Assembly (NCBI GenBank): GCA_035549075.1
Contig: DASZRT010000102.1
Coordinates: 1 to 64,000, forward strand
Direction of reading: 5' to 3'
Length of the DNA: 64,000 bases
Source: DASZFV01 sp035549075
GTDB taxonomy: Bacteria; Myxococcota_A; Polyangia; Fen-1088
Of this stretch, positions 1 through 11,979 are shown piece by piece. The translations under genes were made by a program, and so were the position numbers. The notes under the pieces are model-generated. The model ran no database searches. It saw only the letters and a program-made list of their open reading frames with translations, and was not told where the DNA came from. The stretch's first letter is position 1; each line of letters begins with the position of its first letter.

Positions 1-438
1 CGCGCCGGCGACGCCGGCCCCGTCGACGGCGACGGCGCGCTCGTGCTGGGCGTCGAAGGTGCGGACGAGGCCGACGCTGAGGCGCGGTGGACAATGGCCA
101 GCCAGGCCGAGCTGCGCCGCGTGCCCGTTCGGCTGGGTCTCTACGTCAGCTTGGCCGCGGGCCCGGGCCGCCTCGAACCGGGTCTCGGCCTGGGCGTCGA
201 CGTTTACTCGCTGACGACCAACGCCCCCGGCGGCGCCTCGGGCCAGCACCTTTCACCCTTCGGGGACCTGGCCCTTGGCTACACATTGCCCCTGGCCGGC
301 CCCCTCTACGTCAGGCTCCTGACGCGGGCGGCGCTGGCTGTCCCTTATGATTTCCAGACGTTGGGCGGCGCGCCCCTGTGGACGACGCCGAGAATCCTGG
401 GCGAGGCAGGCGTAGAATTGGGATTCGCGTTTCGATGA
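1..438 (+). CDS. C-terminal part of a probable outer-membrane or exported protein (5' end outside window)
   Basis: The reading frame is open from the first base, so the gene starts before the window. The visible 145 residues end with TGA at 436-438. They contain alternating polar and hydrophobic stretches (VPVRLGLYVSLAAG, GPLYVRLLTRAALAV) and finish with GVELGFAFR. This resembles transmembrane beta strands of outer-membrane barrels with an aromatic near the C-terminus. No named family was recognised. A GTG at 43 could be taken as a start, but the upstream codons are equally coding-like. It lies 38 bp before the ECF sigma gene. Confidence 0.6.
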   Translation, partial: RAGDAGPVDGDGALVLGVEGADEADAEARWTMASQAELRRVPVRLGLYVSLAAGPGRLEPGLGLGVDVYSLTTNAPGGASGQHLSPFGDLALGYTLPLAGPLYVRLLTRAALAVPYDFQTLGGAPLWTTPRILGEAGVELGFAFR

Positions 439-476
439 CGAGAACGCCTCCTGGGCGGCTCTAATCCCGTGAGTCC

Positions 477-1064
477 GTGAACACGCCTTCGCTCCTCAAA
501 CCCGTCACGCGCGCCGCCGTCCCCACGGACGGCGAGCTGGTCGCGCGGTGCCGCCGCGGCGACCACGCCGCGTGGCGCATGCTGCACGATCGGCACGCGC
601 GCACCGTGTACCGGTTCTTGTCGGCGCTCGGCGTGCCGCCCGAAGAGCGCGAGGACGCGTGCCAGGACGTGTTCGTCGCCGTGTACCGCAGCCTGGATCA
701 TTTCCGGGGCGCGGCGCGGCTGTCGACGTGGATCTACCGAATCGCGGCGCGCGGCGCGGGACGCGCGATGCGCCGGCGCAAGATGCGCGCGCTGCTGTCG
801 ACGCTGCTGCAGCGCGAGCCGGCGCCGCCGCCCGATCCCGATCCGTCGGAGCGCAGCGCGCGCCTCGCGGTGCTCGACGAGCTCTTGCAGCGCCTCACGC
901 CGAAGAAGCGGCTCGTGCTCGTGCTCTTCGAGATCGAAGAGCTGCCCGTCGACGAGATCGCCAAGGTCGCCGGCTGCCCGGAGAACACGGTCTGGTCGCG
1001 CCTGCACCACGCGCGCACGGATCTCATGCGCATGGCCAAGAAGCGACACGGAGGGAACGCGTGA
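477..1064 (+). CDS. RNA polymerase sigma factor, ECF (sigma-70) family
   Basis: The 195-residue protein has a region 2 at about residues 25-100, with the DACQDVFVAVY and LSTWIYRIA signatures used for -10 recognition and core binding. A region 4 helix-turn-helix lies at about 135-185 (DEIAKVAGCPENTVWSRLHHAR). Such factors redirect RNA polymerase to a small regulon and are normally held by an anti-sigma protein. The start is GTG at 477, because the GTG at 469 runs straight into a stop. The end overlaps the next gene by 4 bp (GTGA), so the two are probably translationally coupled. The downstream FecR-like membrane protein is the natural candidate partner. Confidence 0.93.
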   Translation: MNTPSLLKPVTRAAVPTDGELVARCRRGDHAAWRMLHDRHARTVYRFLSALGVPPEEREDACQDVFVAVYRSLDHFRGAARLSTWIYRIAARGAGRAMRRRKMRALLSTLLQREPAPPPDPDPSERSARLAVLDELLQRLTPKKRLVLVLFEIEELPVDEIAKVAGCPENTVWSRLHHARTDLMRMAKKRHGGNA

Positions 1065-2431
1065 GCGACCTGCGCAACTGGCCGGAGGGCGAAGACCACG
1101 GGCTCGCGGGCGCGCTCGAAGACGCGCGCGAGCGCCTGCCCGACGACGTGACGATGCGCCGCATGTGGGCGCGCGTCGCCGAGCCCGAGCTGCTCGTGCC
1201 CCCTGTCGACGTCCCGATGCCGCGCGCGCGCACGCCGCGCTGGTTCTGGTTCGCCGGCGGCGTCGCCCTGTCGACGTCGGCCGCGCTCGCGATCGCTTTC
1301 TTCACGTGGCACGGCCCGCAGCGCGAGGTCGCGCGCCTCGCGGCCGCGCCGCCGGCGCCCGTCGCGGTGGCGCCCACGCCGAGCGCGACGACCTTGCCCG
1401 CGCCTCCGGAGGGCACGGTGCGCACGGGCGCGGGCGAGCGCTTGCAGCTGGCGCTCGAGGGCGGCGCCGAGGCGCGCCTCGGTTCGTCGTCGGCGCTGAC
1501 GATCGGGCGCGACGGCCACGCCGCCGTCGACGGCGGCGAGGTCGCGTTCACCGTCGTGCGCCGCGAGCGCGTGCACCCGTACGTCGTGACGGCGGGTCCG
1601 TACCGCGTCGTCGTCATGGCGGCGCGCTTCACGTTGAGCGTCGACGACGCGCGCCGCGTGCGCGTCGACGCGCACGACGGCTCGGCCGAGGTTTGGGATC
1701 AGGGCCGCGTCGCGCGCCTCGGGCCCGGCGACAGCTGGACGAGCCCGGCGACGCAAGCGGCGCCCGCGCCGCACGCGCGCGCCGTCGCGATCGCGAGCCC
1801 CGACGCCGGCGATCCCGAGGCGCGCGCGCAGGCGGCCCTCGCCTCGGGCGACGTCGGTCGCGCGCTCGCGATCTACCGCGCGCTCGCCAAGCAAGGCGGC
1901 CCGGCGGGCGAGAACGCCGCCTACGAGGTCGGCAAGCTGCTGCGCGATCGCATGGGCCAGCCCACGGCGGCCGTCACGGCCTGGCGTCGCTACCGCGCCG
2001 ATCACCCCGACGGCATCCTGCGCGTCGAGACCGACGTGTCGATCATCGAGACGCTCGTGCACGCGGGCGACACGGGGGGCGCGCTCGTCGAGGCGAGCGC
2101 CTTCCTGCGCGATCACGCCGACAGCGAGCGGCGCGCCGAGATCGCGCGCGTCGCGGGCGATCTCTACCGTGTGCGCGGCGACCTCGAGCGCGCCGTCGCG
2201 GCGTACGACGCCTCGCTCGCGGCGGCCAAGCCGAACCAGCCCGCCCACGAGGCCGAGGCGGCGACGTTCCACCGCGCGGAGTGCCTCGTGCAGCTCGGCG
2301 ACGCGCGCGGCGACGAAGCGGCGCGCGCGTACCTGCACCGCTGGCCCGACGGCCGCTACCGCGCGGACGCCGAGCGCCTGCTCGCGGGCCCGGCGGCTAA
2401 AGATGAAGACGGCGCGGCCGCGCGCCTCTAG
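1061..2431 (+). CDS. Membrane-anchored FecR-like / TPR protein, probable anti-sigma partner
   Basis: This 456-residue protein has a short N-terminal cytoplasmic segment (about 1-60), one transmembrane helix (about 62-85, WFWFAGGVALSTSAALAIAF) and a Pro/Ala-rich linker. A FecR-type beta domain follows at about 115-240 (GERLQLALEGGAEARLG, GEVAFTVVRRERVHPYVV). TPR-like helical repeats fill about 255-445 (ALASGDVGRALAIYRALA). FecR domains sit in the periplasm and transmit signals to ECF factors. The GTG start at 1061 overlaps the sigma stop, which supports a sigma/anti-sigma pair. The N-terminal part lacks an obvious zinc-binding anti-sigma motif, so the anti-sigma role is inferred from context. 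Confidence 0.82.
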   Translation: MSDLRNWPEGEDHGLAGALEDARERLPDDVTMRRMWARVAEPELLVPPVDVPMPRARTPRWFWFAGGVALSTSAALAIAFFTWHGPQREVARLAAAPPAPVAVAPTPSATTLPAPPEGTVRTGAGERLQLALEGGAEARLGSSSALTIGRDGHAAVDGGEVAFTVVRRERVHPYVVTAGPYRVVVMAARFTLSVDDARRVRVDAHDGSAEVWDQGRVARLGPGDSWTSPATQAAPAPHARAVAIASPDAGDPEARAQAALASGDVGRALAIYRALAKQGGPAGENAAYEVGKLLRDRMGQPTAAVTAWRRYRADHPDGILRVETDVSIIETLVHAGDTGGALVEASAFLRDHADSERRAEIARVAGDLYRVRGDLERAVAAYDASLAAAKPNQPAHEAEAATFHRAECLVQLGDARGDEAARAYLHRWPDGRYRADAERLLAGPAAKDEDGAAARL

Positions 2432-3560
2432 TCCCGGCGCGCTCGCCGTCTTGGCGCTGGCCTTCGCGGGCGTGGCGTGTCGACAGACGGTGATCGTCGA
2501 TCCGGGCGCGACGTCCGGTGCGGGCGGCTCCGAAGACCTCGACGCCGCGGGCCCGCCCGAGGACGGCTCCCTCGAGGGTGGCGGCGGCGCCGGTGGCTCC
2601 TCGCGCGACGGCGGCCGCTTCGACGGCGGCTTCCCGAGCGGGTTCTGTTCGGGGCAGATCCAGCCGCTCCTCGCGACGATGCGCGTGCCCGATCTCTTGC
2701 TCACCGTCGATCGTTCGAGCGCGATGCAGTCGTCGTTCAGCGACGGGCTGACGCGGCTCGCGGCCGTGCAGCAGGCCGTGCGCGCGCTCGTGCAGAAGTA
2801 CCAGCACGTCGTCCACTTCGGCTACGAGGAGTTCCCCGCCTCGTCGAGCACGTGCGGCGGCGGCAATGTGAGCGTCCCGATGTGCTGCGCGGGCGACGTC
2901 ACGGCGCCCATGGCCAACGCCTACGGCTCAATCGATCGCGCGCTTCACCGCTGCGACAACAACGGCGCGGGCTGCCAGCAGGCGCAGCGGCCGCTCGCGG
3001 GCGCGCTCGCGAAGTGCGAGGCGACGTTCTCGTCGACCCAGAACGCCAACGGCAACCGTTACCTCGTCGCGTTCGTCGGCGGCGAGCCCACGTGCGAGAG
3101 CGACGCCGTGAGCATGCCGTGCCCCGACTCGATCGCCGAGATCACGAAGCTCGCGCGCTCGTCGGTGAGCGCGTCGGTCTTCGGCGTCGGCGGCGAGACT
3201 GCGGGCAGCGCGTGCCTCGACGCGCTCGCGCAAGCCGGCGGCGGCGCGATCCCGCAGGCGTCGCCCTACTACCACCTGACGCACAACACGACCGAGCTCG
3301 GCGGCGCGCTCGATCCCCTCGTGCGCACGATGGCGCAGGAGTCGTGTCACGTCGACATCCGCACGCCGCCCGCCGATCCGAACAAGGTCGCCGTGTTCTT
3401 CGACGCCACGCTCGTCGACATCGACAGCGCCAACGGCTGGACCTTCGACGCGGGCAGCACCGTGAGCCTCACGTTCCACGGCACCGCGTGCGACACGCTC
3501 ATCAAGAACGCGCCGCGCGTCGACGTCGTCTCGGGCTGCACGTCGCCGCGGCACCAGTAG
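2403..3560 (+). CDS. von Willebrand factor A-like lipoprotein
   Basis: The 385-residue product starts at ATG 2403, inside the end of the preceding gene (29-bp overlap). It has a lipoprotein signal with a lipobox ending AFAGVAC (Cys at about 22), then a Gly/Asp-rich linker. A VWA-like domain starts with LLLTVDRSSAM and continues through YLVAFVGGEPTC and VFGVGG. The first aspartate-serine pattern matches a degenerate MIDAS. Many cysteines suggest disulfides in the exported form. Tail residues about 320-380 form a beta-rich region. A surface or periplasmic adhesion or sensing role is possible. The position behind the sigma/FecR pair suggests it belongs to that operon. Confidence 0.8.
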   Translation: MKTARPRASSPGALAVLALAFAGVACRQTVIVDPGATSGAGGSEDLDAAGPPEDGSLEGGGGAGGSSRDGGRFDGGFPSGFCSGQIQPLLATMRVPDLLLTVDRSSAMQSSFSDGLTRLAAVQQAVRALVQKYQHVVHFGYEEFPASSSTCGGGNVSVPMCCAGDVTAPMANAYGSIDRALHRCDNNGAGCQQAQRPLAGALAKCEATFSSTQNANGNRYLVAFVGGEPTCESDAVSMPCPDSIAEITKLARSSVSASVFGVGGETAGSACLDALAQAGGGAIPQASPYYHLTHNTTELGGALDPLVRTMAQESCHVDIRTPPADPNKVAVFFDATLVDIDSANGWTFDAGSTVSLTFHGTACDTLIKNAPRVDVVSGCTSPRHQ

Positions 3561-3709
3561 GTGCGCGCCCGAATTCCTGGCCGTTTCGCGAACCATTTCG
3601 ACGCGCGCCGACGTTTTGTGCGAGTCGCAAAAAGTTTTTTGACGAACCACGAGTGGGTTCCCCTCCTACGTGCCGAACTCGCCCTCGTCGGGCGTGGAGG
3701 TTCAGGACC

Positions 3710-4483
3710 ATGACGCGGACGACTTCGATCTTTCTCTCTCTGTCGTGTGCGGCGCTCGTCGCCGTGCTCTCGAACTGCGGCAGCAACAGCCCCGCGGGCG
3801 GCACGGGCGGCACGGGCGGTGACACCGCCGCCGGCGGCAGCACGGTGCCCACGGGCAACGGCAACGGCGGCGACACCGGCTCGGCCGGTGGCGACACCGG
3901 CAACAACAACGGTGGAGACACGGGCAACAACGGCAACGGCGGCGAGACCGCGAACGGCGGCTCGAACGGCAACGGCGGCGCGATCGGTGGCGGCGGCCGC
4001 AATGGCGGCGGCGGCCGCAACGGCGGCGGTGGCGCGGGCGGCGCGACGGTCATTTGCCGCGCGCAGGGCGTCTGCGGCGCCGAGGGCGACACGTGCGAGA
4101 CGACGTGCGCGGGCCGGCAGCAAGACAGCTGCGCTTGCATCAACACGGGCACGCGCCTCGAGTGGGGCTGCGTCGCGCACACCTGCACGACGGGCAACGG
4201 CGGCGCGGGCGGCAACAACGGCGCCGGTGGCGCGGCGGGCGGCAACAACGGTGGCGGCGGCCGCAACGGCGGCGGCGGCATCTTCGGCGGCGACGGCGGA
4301 ATCATGATCGTCGACGGCGGCATCGTGACGCCCGACTGCGCCGCGGGCGCAAAGACGGGTGCGACGTGCGATCGCACGGCAGGGGTGATCTGCTCGACGG
4401 CGTGCACCAACATGAGGCAGCAGACCTGCTTCTGCGGCAACAACGGCAAGCTGACGTGCACCAACTCGCACATGTGCCAGTAG
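3710..4483 (+). CDS. Gly/Asn-rich cysteine-module lipoprotein
   Basis: This 257-residue protein starts at ATG 3710, with GGAGG at 3696-3700. The signal peptide ends in a lipobox-like LSNC (Cys at about 23). Long Gly/Asn/Thr-rich spacers (about 27-110 and 163-200) separate two cysteine-rich modules, at about 114-160 (CRAQGVCGAEGDTCETTC) and 208-257 (CSTACTNMRQQTCFCGNNG). Both modules have regular Cys spacing and look like internal copies of one small disulfide-stabilised unit. It is probably surface-exposed on a flexible stalk. No named family was recognised. The 149-bp upstream gap holds an A/T-rich stretch at 3613-3640 that may contain its own promoter. Confidence 0.75.
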   Translation: MTRTTSIFLSLSCAALVAVLSNCGSNSPAGGTGGTGGDTAAGGSTVPTGNGNGGDTGSAGGDTGNNNGGDTGNNGNGGETANGGSNGNGGAIGGGGRNGGGGRNGGGGAGGATVICRAQGVCGAEGDTCETTCAGRQQDSCACINTGTRLEWGCVAHTCTTGNGGAGGNNGAGGAAGGNNGGGGRNGGGGIFGGDGGIMIVDGGIVTPDCAAGAKTGATCDRTAGVICSTACTNMRQQTCFCGNNGKLTCTNSHMCQ

Positions 4484-4533
4484 CCGCGCAGCCACGAATC
4501 AGCGCGACGGTTCGATAGTCACGCAGGGCCCAC

Positions 4534-4570
4534 AGGGCCGGTCCGGTTCGCCGGGCCGGCCCTTTCTTTT
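4534..4570 (+). terminator. Intrinsic terminator after the lipoprotein gene
   Basis: An 8-bp perfect stem (AGGGCCGG at 4534-4541 with CCGGCCCT at 4556-4563) is followed by TTCTTTT at 4564-4570. It lies 50 bp after the stop of the plus-strand lipoprotein. The U-tract orientation serves the plus strand. The convergent trans-sulfuration gene ends at 4573. Confidence 0.8.
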
Positions 4571-4572
4571 AT

Positions 4573-5769
<1,197 letters not shown>

Positions 5770-5786
5770 GACGGCGCCCCGGAGGC

Positions 5787-6272
5787 TTACGACTTGAAGT
5801 GGTCCTTCTTGTCGGCCGTGCGGAAGTGCTCGATGACGGTCTCCTCCAGGAGATCCTGCATCGTCGAGCCGCCGTAGCGCGCGGCGATGCGGTCGTCATA
5901 CTCGTCGGCGACGATGGCGACATCGCGGATCGTCGTCGTGAGCTCCTCGGCGTCGAGCGTCGCGCCGCCGAGCAGCGTGTGCGAGAAGATGATGACGTCG
6001 CCCGACGGCACGTAGGCGAAGGCGCCGAAGCGCATGAGCGCGTTCATCTCGAGGAGCTGCAGCGCGAGCGGCACCTCCATCGTGACGCCCTTCACGAGCT
6101 GGGCCACGCAGCGCACGACGGCGCGGTCGGCCTTCCACGGCAGGACGTTGATCATGACGATCGACGACCCCTGCTTCACGACGAAGAGGCCCTCGTCGAT
6201 CTTCTTGAAGGCCGGGCTCGAGCCCAGGGTCTTCTCGATCAGCTGGCAGCTCTTCTTCGCGGCGGCGTTCAT
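5787..6272 (-). CDS. YbjN-like / type III chaperone-fold protein
   Basis: This 161-residue soluble protein starts at ATG 6272. Longer starts up to 6356 would run into the divergent gene. The alpha-beta pattern (GLFVVKQGSSIVMINVLPW, LQLLEMNALMRFGAFAYV, VIIFSHTLLGG) matches the YbjN/CesT-like fold, in which a small domain binds partner proteins. Its precise role is unknown. It sits upstream of the trans-sulfuration gene. Only 42 bp separate its start from the divergent zinc-ribbon gene, so the two promoters must be close or overlapping. Confidence 0.7.
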   Translation of the reverse strand: MNAAAKKSCQLIEKTLGSSPAFKKIDEGLFVVKQGSSIVMINVLPWKADRAVVRCVAQLVKGVTMEVPLALQLLEMNALMRFGAFAYVPSGDVIIFSHTLLGGATLDAEELTTTIRDVAIVADEYDDRIAARYGGSTMQDLLEETVIEHFRTADKKDHFKS

Positions 6273-6314
6273 GACCAAATCGGTAGCACGATTGCAGTAG
6301 ACTGACCACCAGCG

Positions 6315-7565
6315 ATGCGTCCCTGCCGGCATTGCGCGCACCCCAATGCCGACCACCTGCCGTACTGCTCACGGTGTGGAAAGCGCATGGCCGGCGCGAC
6401 CTTCCCGCCCGAGCACGCGCTCGGCGGGCGCGGCCAGATGGCGGCGATGTCGCCCACGGCGGCGGTCTCGCGCACGATGCTGGCGACGCCCGCGCCCCAA
6501 TTGGCCGGCGGGTTCGGCGCCACGGGACCGCGCACCGTCGCCATGAAGCCGTCGGACGTCGCGCGCGCCCGCGCGACGCCCACGGGTCCGCTTGGCGAGG
6601 CCGGCTCGTCGATCGGCTACGTCTACGTCTTCTTTCGCGGGCGCTACCACGCGGCCGACCGGCGCCGGCGGCTCATCGAGGAGCGCGACGGCGCCGAGAC
6701 GCTGCTCGCGGGCGCGATCCGCGATCTGGGCGCGACGGTGCTGCGCGAGGGCGTGCAGCACCCCGACCTCACGGGCTACCTCGAGGCCATCGGGCGCGCC
6801 GAGGCGAGCCGCGAGGGCGCGATCGCCGATCTCGCCGCCGCCGAGCACCAGAAGGCCATCGAGGAAACGCGCCTCGCCGCGCAAGAGAGCGCGCTCGAAG
6901 CCGAGTGGAAGGCGGCCAACAGCGCGAGCGACGACGCCGACGGCGTGCTGCGCGCCGCAACCGTCGAGAGCGAGCGCGTGCGGGCGCGCCTCGCGCGCGT
7001 CGAGAGCGAGCGGGCGCGCCTCGCGCGCGAGATCGAGGCGGCGGCCGCGACGCCCGAGGGACAAGGTCGTGCGGCGCACCTGCGCCACGAGGACGAGGGC
7101 GCCGCCGAGGAGCAGCGCACGCTCGAAGCGCAGACGGCGCGCCTCGAGCCGCAGGTCGCCGACCTGCGCGCGAAGTCGGCGCAGCTGCGCGCCGCCGCCA
7201 ACGCCGCGCGCTCGAAGCTCGATCAGGCGCAGGTGTCGCGCCGCCAGGTCGCGGGCGCGATGACGGCCAGCGTGGCCGGCCACGTGCGCAACCGCGCCGC
7301 CGCCGAGCAGGAGGCCGCCTCGCTCACCGAGCAGCTGGGCCACGCGGCGCTGCAGGCTCGGCCCGCCGTCTCGTCGCTGCTGTCGGTCTACCAGCGCGTG
7401 GACCGCCTCCAAGAAACGATCGCCGATCGCGCGCGCGAGCTGGCCGCGCTCGAGCGCGCCGCCGCGAGCTACGACGGCCGAAAGCTCGCGCGCGGCCTCA
7501 CGCTGCTCGCGACCCTGCTCGCCGCTGCCGGCGTCGCGCTCTGGTTCTTCGGGATACGGCGCTGA
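6315..7565 (+). CDS. Zinc-ribbon, coiled-coil, tail-anchored protein of unknown function
   Basis: The protein has 416 residues. The N-terminus carries two CxxC pairs (CRHC at 4-7, CSRC at 18-21), a zinc ribbon. A Pro/Ala/Thr-rich linker leads to a short region with GSSIGYVYVFFRGRYH. Then about 260 residues of Glu/Arg/Ala heptad-rich sequence (about 120-385) are strongly predicted coiled coil. The last 20 residues form a hydrophobic helix (LLATLLAAAGVALWFFGIRR), which suggests C-terminal membrane anchoring with the rest in the cytoplasm. No family was recognised. It precedes the Ser/Thr kinase by 65 bp and may be a partner or substrate, but that is only inferred from proximity. Confidence 0.75.
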   Translation: MRPCRHCAHPNADHLPYCSRCGKRMAGATFPPEHALGGRGQMAAMSPTAAVSRTMLATPAPQLAGGFGATGPRTVAMKPSDVARARATPTGPLGEAGSSIGYVYVFFRGRYHAADRRRRLIEERDGAETLLAGAIRDLGATVLREGVQHPDLTGYLEAIGRAEASREGAIADLAAAEHQKAIEETRLAAQESALEAEWKAANSASDDADGVLRAATVESERVRARLARVESERARLAREIEAAAATPEGQGRAAHLRHEDEGAAEEQRTLEAQTARLEPQVADLRAKSAQLRAAANAARSKLDQAQVSRRQVAGAMTASVAGHVRNRAAAEQEAASLTEQLGHAALQARPAVSSLLSVYQRVDRLQETIADRARELAALERAAASYDGRKLARGLTLLATLLAAAGVALWFFGIRR

Positions 7566-7630
7566 GCGCGTCACGTCCCTGACGCGGGCTACGGGGCGTC
7601 CCGCGAACCGCCGATGCTCTCGGCGCGACC

Positions 7631-10175
<2,545 letters not shown>

Positions 10176-10186
<11 letters not shown>

Positions 10187-10517
10187 TCGCGAGCGTGGCC
10201 CAGCCGGCCATGAACAGCAGGCCGCCGAGCGGCGTGATCGCGCCGAGCGTCGTCACGCCCGTGATGGCGAGCGCGTAGAGGCTGCCCGAGAACAGCAGCA
10301 CGCCGAGCGCGAACAGCGTCGCGACGGCGCGCGGGCGGGCGATCTTCTCTGCGCCGAGCCCGACGACGAGCACGGCGAGCGCGTGGACCAGGTGATAGAG
10401 CACGCCCGTCTTGTAGACGTCGAGCATGCCCGGGCCGAGGCGATCCTTGAGCCCGTGCGCGCCGAACGCGCCGAGCGCGACGCCGAGGAAGCCCAGCGCC
10501 GCGCCGAGGCGGATCAC
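10176..10517 (-). CDS. DUF423-family small membrane protein
   Basis: The 113-residue protein has about four hydrophobic helices. The family-typical N-terminus LGAALGFLGVALGAFGAHGL is followed by YKTGVLYHLVHALAV and ITPLGGLLFMAGW. DUF423 (YgdD/YwdK-like) proteins are small inner-membrane proteins of unknown role. The start is GTG at 10517, chosen because it overlaps the stop of the upstream regulator by 4 bp (GTGA). It is the last gene of a four-gene minus-strand operon. Its tail overlaps the end of the plus-strand kinase gene. Confidence 0.88.
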
Positions 10518-11977
10518 GAGCCGGACCCGGAGGTCGACGTCGGCGCCGGCGTGCCCGGCGACGCCTCGCGCCCGAGGCCGAGCGAGCGCATCTTCTTGTG
10601 CAGGTTGGTGCGCTCGATCTGCAGCAGGTTCGCCGTTCGCGAGATGTTCCAGCCGTTCTCGTCGAGCTTCATGCGGATGTACTCGCGCTCCATGTGGTCG
10701 CGGAACTCGCGCAGCGGCAGCTGACGCGCCTCGGGCGGCAGGTCGAGCCGCGGAAGCGCCGACGCCAACCCCGGCGCCGCGGCCGCCTCGCGCTTGGCGC
10801 GCGCCGCCTCTGCGACGATCTCCTCGGGCAGATCGCCGAGGCCGATGGCCTCGTCCGAAAGAATGACGAGGCGCTCGATGACGTTGCGGAGCTCGCGCAC
10901 GTTGCCGGGCCACGGGTAGGCGGCGAGCACCTCGACGGCCTCGGGCGACAGCGCCTTCGCCTTCATGCCGTTCTCGCGGCAGGCCTGGTCGACGAACGCC
11001 GCGCACAGCAGCGGGATGTCGTCGGCGCGCTCGCGCAACGGCGGCGCGCGCAGCGGCACGACGGCGAGCCGGAAATACAAGTCCTCGCGGAACGCGCCCT
11101 CGGCGACGGCCGCCTGCAGGTCGCGGTTGGTCGCGGCGATGACGCGCACGTCGACCTTGAGCGTCGTCTCGGCGCCCACGCGGTTGAGCTCGCCCGATTG
11201 CAGCACGCGCAGCACCTTGGCCTGCGCCGAGCTGATCATGTCGCCGATCTCGTCGAGGAAGATCGTGCCGCCGTCGGCGATCTCGAACAGGCCGCGCTTG
11301 CGCGCCGTGGCGCCCGTGAAGGCGCCGCGCTCGTGGCCGAACAGCTCGCTCTCGATGAGCTCGGGCGGGATCGCCGCGCAGTTCACCTTGACGAACTCCT
11401 TGTTGGCGAGCGCGCTCGCGCGGTGGATCGCGCGCGCGATGAGCTCCTTGCCCGTGCCCGACTCGCCCGTGATGAGGACGCGCGTGCGCGTCGGCGCGAC
11501 CTTCGTGATCTGCGCGAACAGCGACGCCATGGGCGCGCTGTGGCCCACCATCTCGAAGCGCTCGTGGGCGAGCGCGCGCAGACCGGCCACCTCGCGCGCC
11601 ATCGCGCGCCGCTCGAGCGCGTTGCGGAGCGCGACGATGAGGCGCTCGCGGTCGAGCGGCTTCTCGATGAGGTCGTAGGCGCCGGCTTTGACGGCGCGCA
11701 CGGCGTCGGCGAGCGTCGCGTGGCCCGAGATCATGATGACCGTCGGCAGCGGCTCGGGCATCTTCAAGTTCGCGAGCCGCTCGATCGTGTCGAGGCCCGA
11801 GATGCCGGGCAGCTGCACGTCGAGCAGCATGACGTCGGCGCCGACGTCGGGCAGGCGGGCCAGCGCCTCCTCGCCGCTCGACGCCTCTTCGACGGCGAAG
11901 CCCTCACCCTCGAGGACCATGCGGACGGTGCGGCGGATGTTCTTTTCGTCGTCGACGATGAGGATGGTGGAAGACAT
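10514..11977 (-). CDS. Sigma-54-dependent response regulator (NtrC/NtrX type)
   Basis: The protein has 487 residues in three modules. The receiver (1-120) has acidic residues in LIVDDE, phosphoacceptor D53 in LLDVQLPG, S84 and K106. The AAA+ domain (about 142-375) has Walker A GESGTGKE (171-178) and the sigma-54 contact loop GAFTGA (218-223). The C-terminal Fis-type helix-turn-helix lies at about 430-475 (GWNISRTANLLQIERTNLHKKM). It activates sigma-54 promoters after phosphorylation. The start is ATG at 11977, 2 bp after the AstA-like gene. No histidine kinase lies beside it, so its partner must be elsewhere. Confidence 0.95.
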   Translation of the reverse strand: MSSTILIVDDEKNIRRTVRMVLEGEGFAVEEASSGEEALARLPDVGADVMLLDVQLPGISGLDTIERLANLKMPEPLPTVIMISGHATLADAVRAVKAGAYDLIEKPLDRERLIVALRNALERRAMAREVAGLRALAHERFEMVGHSAPMASLFAQITKVAPTRTRVLITGESGTGKELIARAIHRASALANKEFVKVNCAAIPPELIESELFGHERGAFTGATARKRGLFEIADGGTIFLDEIGDMISSAQAKVLRVLQSGELNRVGAETTLKVDVRVIAATNRDLQAAVAEGAFREDLYFRLAVVPLRAPPLRERADDIPLLCAAFVDQACRENGMKAKALSPEAVEVLAAYPWPGNVRELRNVIERLVILSDEAIGLGDLPEEIVAEAARAKREAAAAPGLASALPRLDLPPEARQLPLREFRDHMEREYIRMKLDENGWNISRTANLLQIERTNLHKKMRSLGLGREASPGTPAPTSTSGSGS

Positions 11978-11979
11978 GG

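Noticed and set aside
734..2704. Long open frames on the opposite strand of real genes, here 656 codons
   Set aside because: High G+C removes stop codons from other frames. The translations are Arg/Ala-rich with no motifs and overlap well-supported genes.
3613..3644. Terminator or promoter at the A/T-rich stretch before the cysteine-module lipoprotein
   Set aside because: The stem is imperfect with almost no loop, and the TTGACG box at 3639 lacks a convincing -10 box at the right distance.
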